Part shown: positions 11,030 to 21,531 of the stretch, piece after piece | Layout of the letters: each line of letters begins with the position of its first letter | Position numbering within the stretch: position 1 is the first letter of the stretch | Assembly: GCA_009746045.1 (NCBI GenBank) | Contig: RPFO01000343.1 | Span: 1-42,725, forward strand | Direction of reading: 5' to 3' | DNA length: 42,725 bases | Source of the DNA: Mesostigma viride | Taxonomy: Eukaryota > Streptophyta > Mesostigmatophyceae > Mesostigmatales > Mesostigmataceae | Made by a program: the position numbers and the translations under genes | Notes under the pieces: generated by a model | The model's database searches: none | The model's input: the letters and a program-made list of their open reading frames with translations, nothing else | What the model was told of the DNA's origin: nothing

Positions 11030-11808
11030 TCAGTCATCATCCATGCTGTCGTTCTCCTCGTCGCTGGGCTGGCTGGCCTCCTCCACATCCTCCTCGCCCA
11101 AGTCACTGTCCTCCAAATCTGCAGCATTGTAGGAGTGACGCGTGGCAGTTGCCGCCCGCCTCAACTGCTTCCTCCCTCCTCCGAGGGGTGCCGCACGACT
11201 TGTGCCAGCTGCCGGGTGCGCTGGCGGCTGCCCGCGCCTCCCACGAGTCTGCACGCCCCTACCGCACGCCTCGCGTAGAAGGCTCCGCATGTGCGGATGC
11301 ATCCTCCTCGGCCACGTCAGGCTCAGCCCCTGCAGTCTGCCCAGCCGAGCCCTGCAGCTTCAGGTCCCCCGCTGCAAGAATGCCCTCCTCAAGCTGTGGG
11401 ATAACGATCCCAGGGCACGACAAGTCCGTGCTTCTGCAGCAGACTGACCACGAATTAGCTGCGCTCCTCCTGCTTTTGCAAGCCAAGGTACTTTTCTCTG
11501 GCTGCACACCAGACTCGGAAATCCCGGACTGAGGTGCCGACTGGTCCCATGCAATCCTTTTGGCAGCATGTGCGAATAAGGCTCATGTCAGCGACGATGA
11601 CGCTGTCCACCAGTTTCTCTGACCGCACCGTGGCGATGCTCTTTCTCCCTGCTTGCCTGCGTTCGCTACCAAGGCAGCCAGCTGCCCCCGGCTGGTTAGA
11701 ATCCGTGCCGAGAGAGCCAACATTGGTGACGCACACGCTACCATCCCTGTCGACAAAGGCTGCTGTCCTGCCGCCGGGGGTGGCTGACCTCGAACAAGAA
11801 GACGCCAT
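11030..11808 (-). CDS. Unrecognised protein of the 7.1 kb element, minus strand (exons or frame breaks unresolved)
   Basis: The ATG at 11808 (reading MASSCSRSAT) opens about 118 codons with FVDRDGSVCV and a Cys-containing segment (RTCCQKDCMG). Further along the same strand, reading continues in another frame with an acidic stretch (PDVAEEDASAHAEP), then in a third with a basic Gly/Arg patch. It ends in a strongly acidic tail (SDLGEEDVEEA...DSMDDD) at 11030. The three segments look like one protein split by one or two introns or frameshifts; I could not place clean splice sites. The basic and acidic tail suggests a nuclear or chromatin-associated protein. It is transcribed away from the plus-strand gene, with the large palindrome between them. 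No family was recognised. Confidence 0.4.
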
Positions 11809-12164
11809 TTTCAACGAATGGTGCGCAGCTGTCAACTGAACGTGGACCTGTCCACATGACCGACTGATAGAGAAACTAGTAGTCAATGCACAACTCCTAC
11901 AGAAGACTGAGCTAATTTCCACACATTTACATCAGTTCATCCTCGTAATGCATTACTACCTCGTAACACATTCACAAGCAGTTAGTCGACAGTGGCAAAA
12001 TGCAGTTGCCGCGGAAGTACGCAGGTTGGCGTGGGACAAGCCAACCTGGCAGTGAAGTGTCATGCATAATACGCGGGGAAGCGCCTGAGTTAGGCGGGAA
12101 GTCGAGTTGGTCGGCGAGCTGACAGGTTGTTCACCGACTTGCAGGCACCAAATTACGAGATGGT

Positions 12165-12754
12165 CAATTGCCAACCGAGATGTCAAGTTGTCAAACGAGA
12201 TGTGTGGGCGGTTCCGCTTACGGTCAAACGAGATGTCAAGTTGACAACCGAAGTGCCTCCTGAACTGTCAACTAAAAGTCTAAAGCCGCAATCGACAGTA
12301 CTACAAGTTGACAGTTCAGAAGGTAGGCAATTGCGCAAAACCGACCTACCTTCTGAACTGTCAACTTGTAGTACTGTCGATTGCAGCTTTAGACTTTTAG
12401 TTGACAGTTCAGAAGGTAGGCAATTGCGCAAAACCGACCTACCTTCTGAACTGTCAACTTGTAGTACTGTCGATTGCGGCTTTAGACTTTTAGTTGACAG
12501 TTCAGAAGGTAGGCAATTGCGCAAAACCGGCCTACCTTCTGAACTGTCAACTAAAAGTCTAAATCGATTGCGGCTTTAGACTTTTAGTTGACAGTTCAGA
12601 AGGTAGGCAATTGCGCAAAACCGGCCTACCTTCTGAACTGTCAACTTGTAGTACTGTCGATTGCGGCTTTAGACTTTTAGTTGACAGTTCAGGAGGCACT
12701 TCGGTTGTCAACTTGACATCTCGTTTGACAACTTGACATCTCGGTTGGCAATTG
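12165..12754. repeat. 590-bp compound palindrome with four nested hairpins
   Basis: The outer arms begin and end with CAATTG (12165-12170 and 12749-12754) and are inverted copies of each other apart from an insertion of about 33 bp in the left arm. Inside are four 59-bp hairpins at 12307-12365, 12400-12458, 12493-12551 and 12587-12645. Each has perfect 21-bp arms (GTTGACAGTTCAGAAGGTAG plus G) and a 17-nt CAATTGCGCAAAACCG-type loop. Arms carrying CTAAAAGTCTAAA and GTAGTACTGTCGATTGC alternate between them. It lies between two divergently oriented genes. Confidence 0.9.
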
Positions 12755-12880
12755 AAACAGGTTTGCTCAACGGAGGCTGTGAGCGCGGGAGTTCCAACTT
12801 TAATTGTGCCCGCAAGTCGCAAAGCGCATTGATCAACCGGCTCTGACTATGATCAGTAACAATTACGTGAGGTTTCTCCC

Positions 12881-13507
12881 ATGCCTACTGCCGACGATGC
12901 ATTGGACGATGCTAACTGTGAGGCTGGTATCGCGGAGTGCCATGTAGCCTCCGCAAATGGCAATGACCCTAAGTTTCTCAAGGGCGCTACCTGCGAATGC
13001 TCCGGAAAGTGCGGGAGAAAGGCGCATGCTGCATGCACGTTTTTGCTGTCACCGAACCCTACCGGTACTAACAGCAGTGGACAGACTGTTTGGAAATGTG
13101 TGCAGTGCACGGTGCCCGATGCTCAGTTACCAGGAGATGCCCCAGACGATGCGGCCATGGCTGCCTTTGCTAACAGGTTTAGGCTGCGTCCCAACGACCC
13201 CACCTCACTGGCACGGCAGCTAGAGGTGGATTTCGGAGCAGGGTCCTCACCAGGAATCACGCATCCGGGAACGGCTGCGACATCTGGGGTCACACAGGAA
13301 ACGCCGCAGAGCCACTTGCCGGAAGTCTCAGGGCTGGCGAACGGCGATGTGCAGCCGTCCGGTGAAGTGCCGCAAACGACGCTGAGCAACGCGACGGCGG
13401 AAGGAGTTCCTATCACTGTAGGAGTTCCTGTTGACACTCCTTTGGTTTCTCAGAGTGAGACCGGCACCTCGCCGGTCGAGTTTGCTCCTGGCGGCTCGTT
13501 ATACCAG
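12881..13507 (+). CDS. PHD-like zinc-finger protein of the 7.1 kb element, exon 1
   Basis: The ATG at 12881 opens 209 codons up to a CAG|GTGTGT donor (phase 0). Near the N-terminus the Cys/His spacing is C13-x6-C20, C40-x3-C44, H49-x2-C52, C73-x2-C76. The HAAC and WKCVQC parts resemble the second half of a PHD finger, a module that usually reads histone tails. The rest is Ser/Thr/Pro-rich and probably disordered. The gene is on the plus strand, diverging from the 11030-11808 gene. The zinc-finger call rests on spacing only. Confidence 0.5.
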
Positions 13508-13890
13508 GTGTGTTTGAAGGAAAACTGTTTCTGTGACATGTATTTGGATTGGCTTGCTTGACAATGCTATAGACTGTGTGTACAGTAGTGCTCTACACTG
13601 TGTGTATATAAAACCCTGCACGGCTTGGCACTATAAAATATAAAATTTCACTCGTGGGGGGTTGCAAAGCGGTAGGGCTGCGGGCTCAACGCTATGCCTG
13701 AGTTTGCACGCCCCCGCGAGGGAATCTGTTTCTCTTGGACGTAGGAAGGCACTCGGATTGAACTTAGCTTCAGCCACCTAGACTATGGCTTGCTTGTTGA
13801 TTGTGATTCAATGGGAATGGTAGCTGACTAGTGCTTGCGTTTTTATGTAAATTGCATTGCTTGTCTTCCCATATACCGCGACTTTTGCAG

Positions 13891-14073
13891 GGAACGGTCT
13901 CCTGGACAAATGCTGCTGGACAATTTTGTCAAGTCAGTGTGGGTGACGTGGTCGCCCCACACAGCTACGTGTCAGACCAAGCGTGCTGCGTGGTTATTGT
14001 GCACCCAAATGCCGGTTTCGTGCTGGCACCTACAAACTGCAGGGTCGGGCCAGACAATCGATCATGCAGTCGG
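13891..14073 (+). CDS. PHD-like protein of the 7.1 kb element, exon 2
   Basis: The exon is bounded by a TTTTGCAG acceptor (ending 13890) and a CGG|GTGCGT donor (14074-14075). It is 61 codons, phase 0 on both sides, so it joins exon 1 in frame. It encodes a compact, hydrophobic, Cys-containing segment (GDVVAPHSYV, CCVVIVHPNAG) unlike the flanking low-complexity sequence, consistent with a folded domain. No family was recognised. Confidence 0.45.
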
Positions 14074-14171
14074 GTGCGTCAGCATTGTGACGAGAATACG
14101 TTGCGACTTTGGCATGAATTCTATTACCTGCGCTGCATGCACCGCCACTGATGAGCCTCCATGCACACCAG

Positions 14172-15640
14172 TCGTGAGGCGCGGGAGCAAATCAGTCATG
14201 AAGGTTACCGGTGGGCTCCAAGTCTTGTCGGTCCAGCAGTGCCACAACGCACTGCACAATCTCACCGCAACAGCGGCTTTGGCCCATGCGCGGTGAGCTC
14301 CATTACCCCTGGCCAACCAACTCCAGCGATCACGGCCATGCCGGCCACAGAAACAGAGAGCCAGCGAAACAAGGTCATCGAACCGAGTGCGCCCACGGCA
14401 GAGCCTACGGCAGCGACCCGGACCAGGGCTGGAGCCGCGCCCAAGGCAGCGGCAACCACGGCAGCGGGATCCAAGGGAGCCGGGTCCAAAGCTGCACCCG
14501 CGCCCAAGGCAGCGGCAAGCACGGCAACAAGACAAAAGAGGAAGGTGGCACCTTCTGCTGGCAAGGAAAACATTCGACCAACATCCAATGGCCAAGCTAA
14601 GGGCGTATCCAGGGCAGCTAAAGGCAGGGTTGCTGTGGTGTCTGTGGATGACGATGAGGATTGGATTGACCAGTCATGGTGCGGACATGATGATTACAGA
14701 CACCGACGATGAAACCATGCTTGCACACCAAGAAGCACAGCCACTGGCGACCAGGCAAAGCGTGCAGCGCGCATCTGACAACAAGCTGCAGCAGTACACT
14801 AAGGAGCTGGAAAATGCAGCTGGAGAGCGGCGCAAGATGGAGGAAGAGCGGCGCAAGATGGAGGAAGAGCGGCGCAAGTTGGAGCAAGAGCGGCGCAAGT
14901 TGGAGGAAGAGGTGGCGCAGCTACGTAAGCGCGGGGAGGAGTCGCAGCAGCCGCAGTCGCTGCCGTCGCAGCAGCCGCAGTCGCTGCCGTCGCAGCAGCC
15001 GCAGTCGCTGCCGTCGCAGCAGCCGCAGTCGCTGCCGTCACTGCCGTGGCCACTGCTGCAACGGCAGCAGCCTCTGCCGCCATCACCATCACCACAGCCA
15101 TCGCAAACAAGTCAGCCGATCCTGCAGCAGCTGTTGGACATGTTGGAGCCGCAGCCGCACTTGCAGCCGGTGCCACCCCCGCCGCCACCGCCTCCGCCAC
15201 AGCAGCCACAACCGCAGCTGCAGCCGCAAACGAGGTTGCAGTTTTTGCAACAGATGTGGCATCTAGTGGAGCAGCAGCCGCGGGAGCAGCAGCAGCAGTT
15301 CTTGCACCAGATGTTGCAGCCTGTTCAGCCGCAGTTGCAGCGAAACTATGGGTTGCTGGGCATCGGCATGGGCGATACATCAGCAGTCAGAAGCATGAGC
15401 GACCGCGGTGTTCTCAACCATTCAGGCATGGCAGCTGACCATGGTGTACAGCTAGCCATGCACGGGCTGGCAGACACGATGGATCGCTTTGCATGCCTCC
15501 TAGTACCTAACAGCCGTACTGAGTCCCATGGCGCTCTGCCACTGTCGGCGTACCATGGCAATGCCAGCGCGGGGCGCGGGTTGCCGTACCAGTTCAACGG
15601 CAGCATCTATGGGCAACCTAGCGGGTGTCACATGCAATAG
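14172..15640 (+). CDS. C-terminal part of the zinc-finger gene: Ala/Lys-rich, coiled coil, Gln/Pro-rich
   Basis: Successive open segments read VRRGSKSVMKV, then an Ala/Thr/Pro-rich stretch with a basic RQKRKV patch (possible nuclear signal) and KENIRP. An acidic VDDDEDWID follows. After a frame change near 14660-14690 come four heptad-like repeats EERRKMEEE/RRKLEQE (coiled coil) and a long Gln/Pro/Leu-rich region with four QQPQSLPS repeats, ending at a stop at 15638-15640. The frame change has no room for an intron, so it is either a disabling indel or a sequence error. Splicing around 14172-14300 is uncertain. A nuclear, transcription-cofactor-like protein is a guess from composition. Confidence 0.42.
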
Positions 15641-16394
15641 TAGGTGCTGCCATCCTTTTGTTAGAGGCTGACCAGTGACCAAGGTACAGTGACCTATCGG
15701 TGGAGACAACTTTCTTGCCAATGTGGCTGGCTTTTAGTGGCTACCTTGGACATAGCAGGATGACAAGGTATTGGGCTTGCGAAAAATGTGATGGCCAAGA
15801 GAGTCAGCATGTAAGCTGGCTGCCATTTCGTCTTGACAGTGCCCAGCTGCACTTGACATCATAAAGGTTCTTGTGCTGGGTCCCTCATGCAATATACTTG
15901 GACTGCAGCTCCTTGATCAGTAGTTGTTGTGACTTCAAACTGCATTGGCATGGTCATAACACAGGCAAGTAGGCACAAGAAGCACACACACATCATTGAT
16001 GAAAATCACGCGCATTGTAATATGGCATGGGATGTGCCAGGGCACTTAACTGGTGCATGGGGCATGGAGCATGTAGCAATCAGGCCATATATATGGCCGG
16101 GCATGGGGGGCTTGGTTTTGGGCACATGGGGCATGGGGCATGGGGCATGGGGTATGGGGGAATGGGAGCAACGATGTTTGACAGTTGGCTTGCGGTTCGT
16201 GGCATGTGTGGCATGGAGCATCGAACATGCTGTAGAAGGGCATGGGGCATGGGGCATGATGGGGCATGAGCCATGGGGCATGGGGCATATTAGAGCATCA
16301 CTAGGGCACAGTTCCAGGGCATGTGGCAGGTGGTTTAGGTGGCCAAAAGCATGGGAAATGTCGCATCTTGATAAATTTTTAATAAACGGTTCAG
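15641..16394. other. Right interior of the 7.1 kb element
   Basis: No gene recognised. 16050-16330 is a degenerate tandem of GGGGCAT/GGCATGG heptamer-like words; the ORFs across it are repeat shadows. Confidence 0.55.
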
Positions 16395-16422
16395 ATTTTA
16401 ACATACTAAAAAAAACCAGCCC

Positions 16423-17230
16423 CACCCACCACCACCATCCATGCGTGCCAGCCACCCACCACCACCATCCATGCGTGCCAGCCACCCACCACCACCATCC
16501 ATGCGTGCCAGCCACCCACCATGCACCATCATCCATGCGTGCCAGCCACCCACCACCACCATCCATGCATGCCAGCCACCCACCACCATCATCCATGCAT
16601 GCCAGCCACCCACCACCACCATCCATGCATGCCAGCACCCCACCACCATCATCCATGCATGCCAGCCACCCACCACCACCATCCATGCATGCCAGCACCC
16701 CACCACCATCATCCATGCATGCCAGCACCCCACCACCACCATCCATGCGTGCCAGCACCCACCACCACCATCCATGCATGCCAGCCACCCACCACCATCA
16801 TCCATGCGTGCCAGCCACCCACCACCACCATCCATGCATGCCAGCACCCCACCACCACCATCCATGCGTGCCAGCCACCCACCACCACCATCCATGCATG
16901 CCAGCACCCCACCACCATCATCCATGCATGCCAGCACCCCACCACCACCATCCATGCGTGCCAGCCACCCACCACCACCATCCATGCGTGCCAGCCACCC
17001 ACCACCACCATCCATGCATGCCAGCCACCCACCACCACCATCCATGCATGCCAGCACCCCACCACCATCATCCATGCATGCCAGCACCCCACCACCACCA
17101 TCCATGCGTGCCAGCCACCCACCACCACCATCCATGCGTGCCAGCCACCCACCACCACCATCCATGCGTGCCAGCCACCCACCACCACCATCCATGCCTG
17201 CCAGCCACCCACCACCACCATCCATGCGTG
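16423..17230. repeat. 30-bp satellite, block 3
   Basis: About 27 units in the same orientation as the other blocks. It starts with the CAC target duplication and ends ...CATCCATGCGTG at 17230. One unit has a short insertion (near 16518-16524) and one is 29 bp (near 16750). Confidence 0.95.
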
Positions 17231-17266
17231 ATTTTTTTGGGGAGTGGTTAGTATTGTTTTTGGGTA

Positions 17267-17970
17267 GGGTCGCTCTGCAGAGTGACCCCTACCCTTGCGC
17301 AATGTCGCAGTCTTTGTTTGTAAGGTCGCGCTGCAGAGTGACCCCCTCACAATGCAAACTTCCATTCAGTGTTTGTAGGGTCGCGCTGCAGAGTCACCTT
17401 TCCAAGATGCGTTATTCAATAACATTTTGTTGGTAGGGTCGCGCTGCAGAGTCACCTTTCCAAGATACGTTATTCAATAACATTTTGTTTGTAGGGTCGC
17501 GCTGCAGAGTCACCTTTCCAAGATACGTTATTCAATCACATTTTGGTTGTAGGGTCGCGATGCAGAGTCACCCTTTCCGGATACGTTATTCAATAACATT
17601 TTGTTTGTAGGGTAGCGCTGCAGAGTCACCTTTCCAAGATACGTTATTCAATCACATTTTGCATGTTGTAGGGTCGCGTTGCAGAGTCACCCTTTCCAGA
17701 TACGTTATTCAATAACATTTTGTTTGTAGGGTAGTGCTGCAGAGTCACCCTTTCCAGATACGTTATTCAATAACATTTTGTTTGTAGGGTAGCGCGTCCG
17801 AGTGACCTTTCCAAGATACGTTATTCAATCACATTTGTGTTGTAAGGTCGCGCTGCCGAGTCACCCTTTCCAGATACGTTTATAAAAGTTACATCTTCGA
17901 TTTTTTTTTTCCCAAACCTGAATGGGATTTCATCCTTGTTTCTTCTTAGGGTAGCGCTGCAGCGCCACCC
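17267..17970. repeat. 58-bp tandem array built on a short palindrome
   Basis: Motif starts are at 17267, 17324, 17378, 17436, 17494, 17552, 17610, 17671, 17729, 17787 and 17846, then a detached one at 17949. Each unit is GGGTCGCGCTGCAGAGTCAC followed by a spacer with ACGTTATTCAATAACATTTT. The first is close to a perfect palindrome (GGGTCGCTCTGCAGAGTGAC...). The array lies in the sequence upstream of the acceptor at 18040, probably in an intron of the following gene. Confidence 0.88.
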
Positions 17971-18040
17971 CTCACGCTGATGCGAATTTACACTTTCTTC
18001 ATCCGACATTGGTCTATTTGTTTTTCCTTATTTGCCGCAG

Positions 18041-18251
18041 AAGGAACAAGAGAAGGAGAGGGAAGTTCAGCTTCAGAAGGAAAAGGAGGAGCAGGAGAGG
18101 GCCTCCTTGCTTCAGAAGGGAAAAGAGGTGGAGAGGGCCACCTATGTCGACAAGGTCAAGTCGACGAGCGAGTCTCCTAAGTATAGTACGCCACCCGCCT
18201 CTCCGCCCAAGGGCGTAGAGGAGTTTCCTCCTCTGTCAACAATGCTTGCTG
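18041..18251 (+). CDS. Large lineage-specific gene, first visible exon, 5' part (interrupted)
   Basis: The exon opens after a polypyrimidine tract and TTTGCCGCAG acceptor (ends 18040). It is Lys/Glu/Gln-rich with coiled-coil potential (KEQEKEREVQLQKEKEEQE), followed by a Ser/Pro segment (STPPASPPKGVEEFPPLS). Reading stops being meaningful where the second CACTA-type element enters at 18252. Removing the element and one TG joins the frame to 21532 without a stop, across Ala-Ala-Gly-Ala-Gly. The upstream exons and the true start are not visible. They would lie left of the satellite complex or be lost. Confidence 0.6.
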
Positions 18252-21200
18252 CACTAGGAACTCGGGGGTGGTAAATTTACCACTTTTTATCACTTTTTAC
18301 CACCTTTTTACCACCTCGAGGTGGTAAAAGAGGTCTAAGGGTGGTAAAAAGTGATAAAAAGTGATAAAAAGTGATAAAAAGTGATAAAAAGTGGTAAAAA
18401 AGTGGGTATATTTTACCACTTTTTACCACTTTGTGGTAAAAAGTGGTAAAGTGGTGGTAAAAGGCTTGTGCAAGTGGTAAAAAGTGATAAAAAGTGGTAA
18501 AACCGAAGAAGTGATAAAAAGTGGTAAAAAATACCACATGAGCATGCACACAAGTGGTAAAAACACAAGTGCTAAACCGACAAAAATGTCAGGCGTAAAA
18601 CGACAAGAAAAGCATCTTTATTCATTCAATCATCAAAATATTGGCATGGTTGTCAGGTGAACCTGCTACATATGGTGTTTGTCAACCGTAGGAGACTTCT
18701 TGCGCCTGCGCCTGCCCCAACAGTATACCACGAGAAAAATCATGAGCTTTATTTCATTAAGTCATTAATGTGAAAAAAAACTCAGCACCACTAAGGTGCA
18801 TTATAGGGTTATCATACAATATAGCCAATGTACCATCAAAGCCGCGAGCCACGAGGTAGCCATGGCTGACAGCGGAGATCATAACTTTCTCGTTTGGGCA
18901 CCGAAATCGGCTGTGAACATCACAATCGCTTCGTCTTTCTAAGACGCACACGCTGATATAATTTTCCGAAGCTATTGCGCAATATGTGATGAGCAAACGC
19001 TCCTCGACACAGGCAGCCTGGCGGCTGCGCTAAGCCCTGAAAATACGTCTGCAGCTCCGGCTGCAGCCTCGCCCTCAGGTCCGGAAGGCAGTGGTGACAC
19101 TAGTCGGGCACTGGTGGTCGCCCAGAGCCCTCATTTGATGCCCAGCACGTTGAACGCGTTGTGTCGGCACAGCGACCCCCCTGCATTCAAACAAAGGCAC
19201 ACCGATAACCAAGAAAAGACTATGCAAATGTGTAGCCTTGTTCATTGAAATTATGGCTGGCTTACGCAAAGAGCGACTGTAAGATGACCTATACAGTGGG
19301 GCCGGAAACAGGTTGCTTGATGAGGACGTTAATCGGGCTTCGCTGGCCGGGAGTGTCTAGTGGTGAGAACCATTGCAGCGATCGCTTTCCCACCATTTAC
19401 GAGGAAATAACCGCAAATGAAAAACCACTGAAACGGTCTAGCTAGTCAGTCATTACATTAGCCATATGCCATGCATGTTTCCAAACGTCCAAGAACTGCA
19501 CACGGTGCAAATGCAAAAATCCGGAGGACACGACTTCATTGCTTCATATTTGTATGCAGAAGAATAAATAAGTGACATGCATTAAGGGCCCGCCTGCATA
19601 AAGGGCCTGCAGTCTGATTCGGGCCCAACGGCAGCACCGCCATAGAAGATAAGGGCCGGCAGTCTGATTCGGGCCCAACGGCAGCACCGCCATAGAAGAT
19701 AAGGGCCCGCAGTCTGATGCGGGCCCCACGGCACCACCGCCATAGCAGAACTCGAAGGTGTCGTGGTGCGCGTGAAAGGTAATGTATGCCCTTTGTCGGT
19801 AGGTACCGTTGGGGTCAAATTGGGTGCCCCCAAAATCGGGCCGACGCGTCAAAAGACTGAGGCCGTCGATGAGTGCCATCGTGCGGCTTGGGTAACTTCT
19901 GTTGGAAAACTTCAGGTAAGTTAACTTAATGCAAACCACTGGTCGCCCGCGTCGGGAACCGGCCCAACGGCTCTCCCGCAAAAAATTACGCGGCATACTG
20001 CATAAGTCGTCGGATCGTTACATTTCGACGGTCAAGATTTCATGATGAGGTTTGCGTTCAATTTGCCGCAGTTTGCAACCCAGAGAAAGTAGTCGTTGGA
20101 CTCGTTGCCCACGATGAAACACAAACAAGCAAGCTGTTTCCGGCCCCACCGTCTAGGTCATCTAGTCGCTCTTCACGTCAGCCGGCCATTATTTCGCATC
20201 TAAGGCTACACATTTCCATCTCCATTCATATTCATAATCCTGCACGGCTCGACAGCGCGGACAAGATAACGGCAGGCTCGAGCTACCATGGTCCGGATTC
20301 TCCCGATTTCTGACCTGCGCTGGTTGTCTCCTTGATATTGGCAAAACTCTCCGGTAAGAGGTTTTTCGCAGTTTGGCTGTTTCGAAACGTTACTTAAGTG
20401 AGATGCCTTCGGATCAGGAGACTCACACAGCCGCGACATCATGCCAAAGGTCCTATGTTCGATCCCTTGCTGGTAGCTTCTGAGCTTTCTTATTTTCTCT
20501 GTTCCGCGGAATCTCAGATTTGGGCCGCTAGCGTTTTCACGTTTGTTGCTTTCTGATCCGACGACAACGTTGTGGCTTGCTCGTGTGACATCTGGCGCAT
20601 GGTGTGATTCATGTGTATGGGCTGCTTTGCCATAAGAGTGAGTGTTGGGTCTTAAATCGTATTCTACACATTTGCTGCATGGACCGTTAGGTGCTGGCGA
20701 GCTCTTCCTTGTAGAATTGTGATGTCTATGTCAAGGATCTGATATCTTTTTGTTCTCTTGCATATTGTGTCGCGGCTTGCTTGGATTCTTGCAGGCACCA
20801 CGGGAATGAAATGGGAGCGGTCAGCATGATGCCCTAGCAAGCGACCAGCTTCGTTAACCACTAGCTGCCATCGTATAAGATGAAAGGCAATGACGGATGT
20901 GTCATAAAGCCATAACAGTGTTGTATAGATGATTCATTAAATGATCAATGGTTACAATTTCAGAACAGCCTCTGAATGGCTAGTATGAATCGATAGGTTC
21001 TTGACGGCTATAAACATTTATTATTTAATCATTTTAATGAAGCGATTTTGATTGCCCTGATTTGACCAGTGCTGTTGATTCACGTCCTGTTTTTTGAGAT
21101 TTTTCTCACGTTTTCTCCTTTTCTCACCTTTTTTGGGTCATCTCACCCGGGCGAGAAACGTGTTTTCTCACCCATTCTCAAAGCCGAGTTCCTAGTGAGA

Positions 21201-21529
21201 TCTATCTGCGTTTTTTCCCTCCATATTTTTTACCATTTTTACCACCGATTTTTTCACCTCCATGGTGGTAATTTTTTACCACCTGTTTTCACCCTCGTTT
21301 TTACCACCTGGTGGTATTTTTTTACCACGATGGCGGTCAGGTGGTAAAATGGAGGTGGTAAAGGCTTTTACCACCCCCTGTTTTACCACCTTTTACCACC
21401 TGTTTTACCCCTTTTTTACCACTTTTTATCACTTTTTATCACTTTTTATCACTTTTTACCACTTTTTACCACCGGGTGATATAGATTTTACCACTTTTTA
21501 CCACTTATATCACCCCCGAGTTCCTAGTG
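18252..21529. mobile_element. CACTA-type (EnSpm-like) non-autonomous element, copy 2, inserted in an exon
   Basis: Same 19-bp TIRs, subterminal repeats and interior as 5215-8503. Length is 3278 bp against 3289 bp. The differences I can see are one C in a C-run (near 6132-6138 versus 19175) and one 10-bp subterminal unit (near 8391-8440). The 2-bp target duplication is TG (18250-18251 and 21530-21531). It splits a coding exon, so the host gene carrying this allele is disrupted unless the element is spliced out. Confidence 0.92.
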
Positions 21530-21531
21530 TG

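Larger units (their letters stand above)
9313..16422. mobile_element. 7.1 kb DNA transposon with 28-bp TIRs and 3-bp TSD
   Basis: Perfect 28-bp terminal inverted repeats begin GGGCTGGTTTTTTTTAGTAT (9313-9340 and 16395-16422). The flanks are CAC at 9310-9312 and CAC at 16423-16425. Removing the element and one CAC restores the 30-bp satellite register, so the boundaries are firm. A GGG start with a 3-bp duplication would fit PIF/Harbinger- or Zator-like elements, but CAC is not the usual TWA target and I see no recognisable transposase. Inside are a heptamer array, a minus-strand gene (11030-11808), a 590-bp palindrome and a plus-strand gene (12881-15640). Either those genes encode an unrecognised transposition machinery or they are cargo. 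Confidence 0.82.

Noticed and set aside
13660-13735. A tRNA-like fold (GCGGTAGGGCTGCGGGCTC...)
   Set aside because: No consistent cloverleaf or box B found; it lies within an intron of the zinc-finger gene.
14799-15438. Ala/Thr-rich ORFs antisense or out of frame
   Set aside because: Shadows of the Gln/Pro-rich coding region with CAG/CCG repeats.
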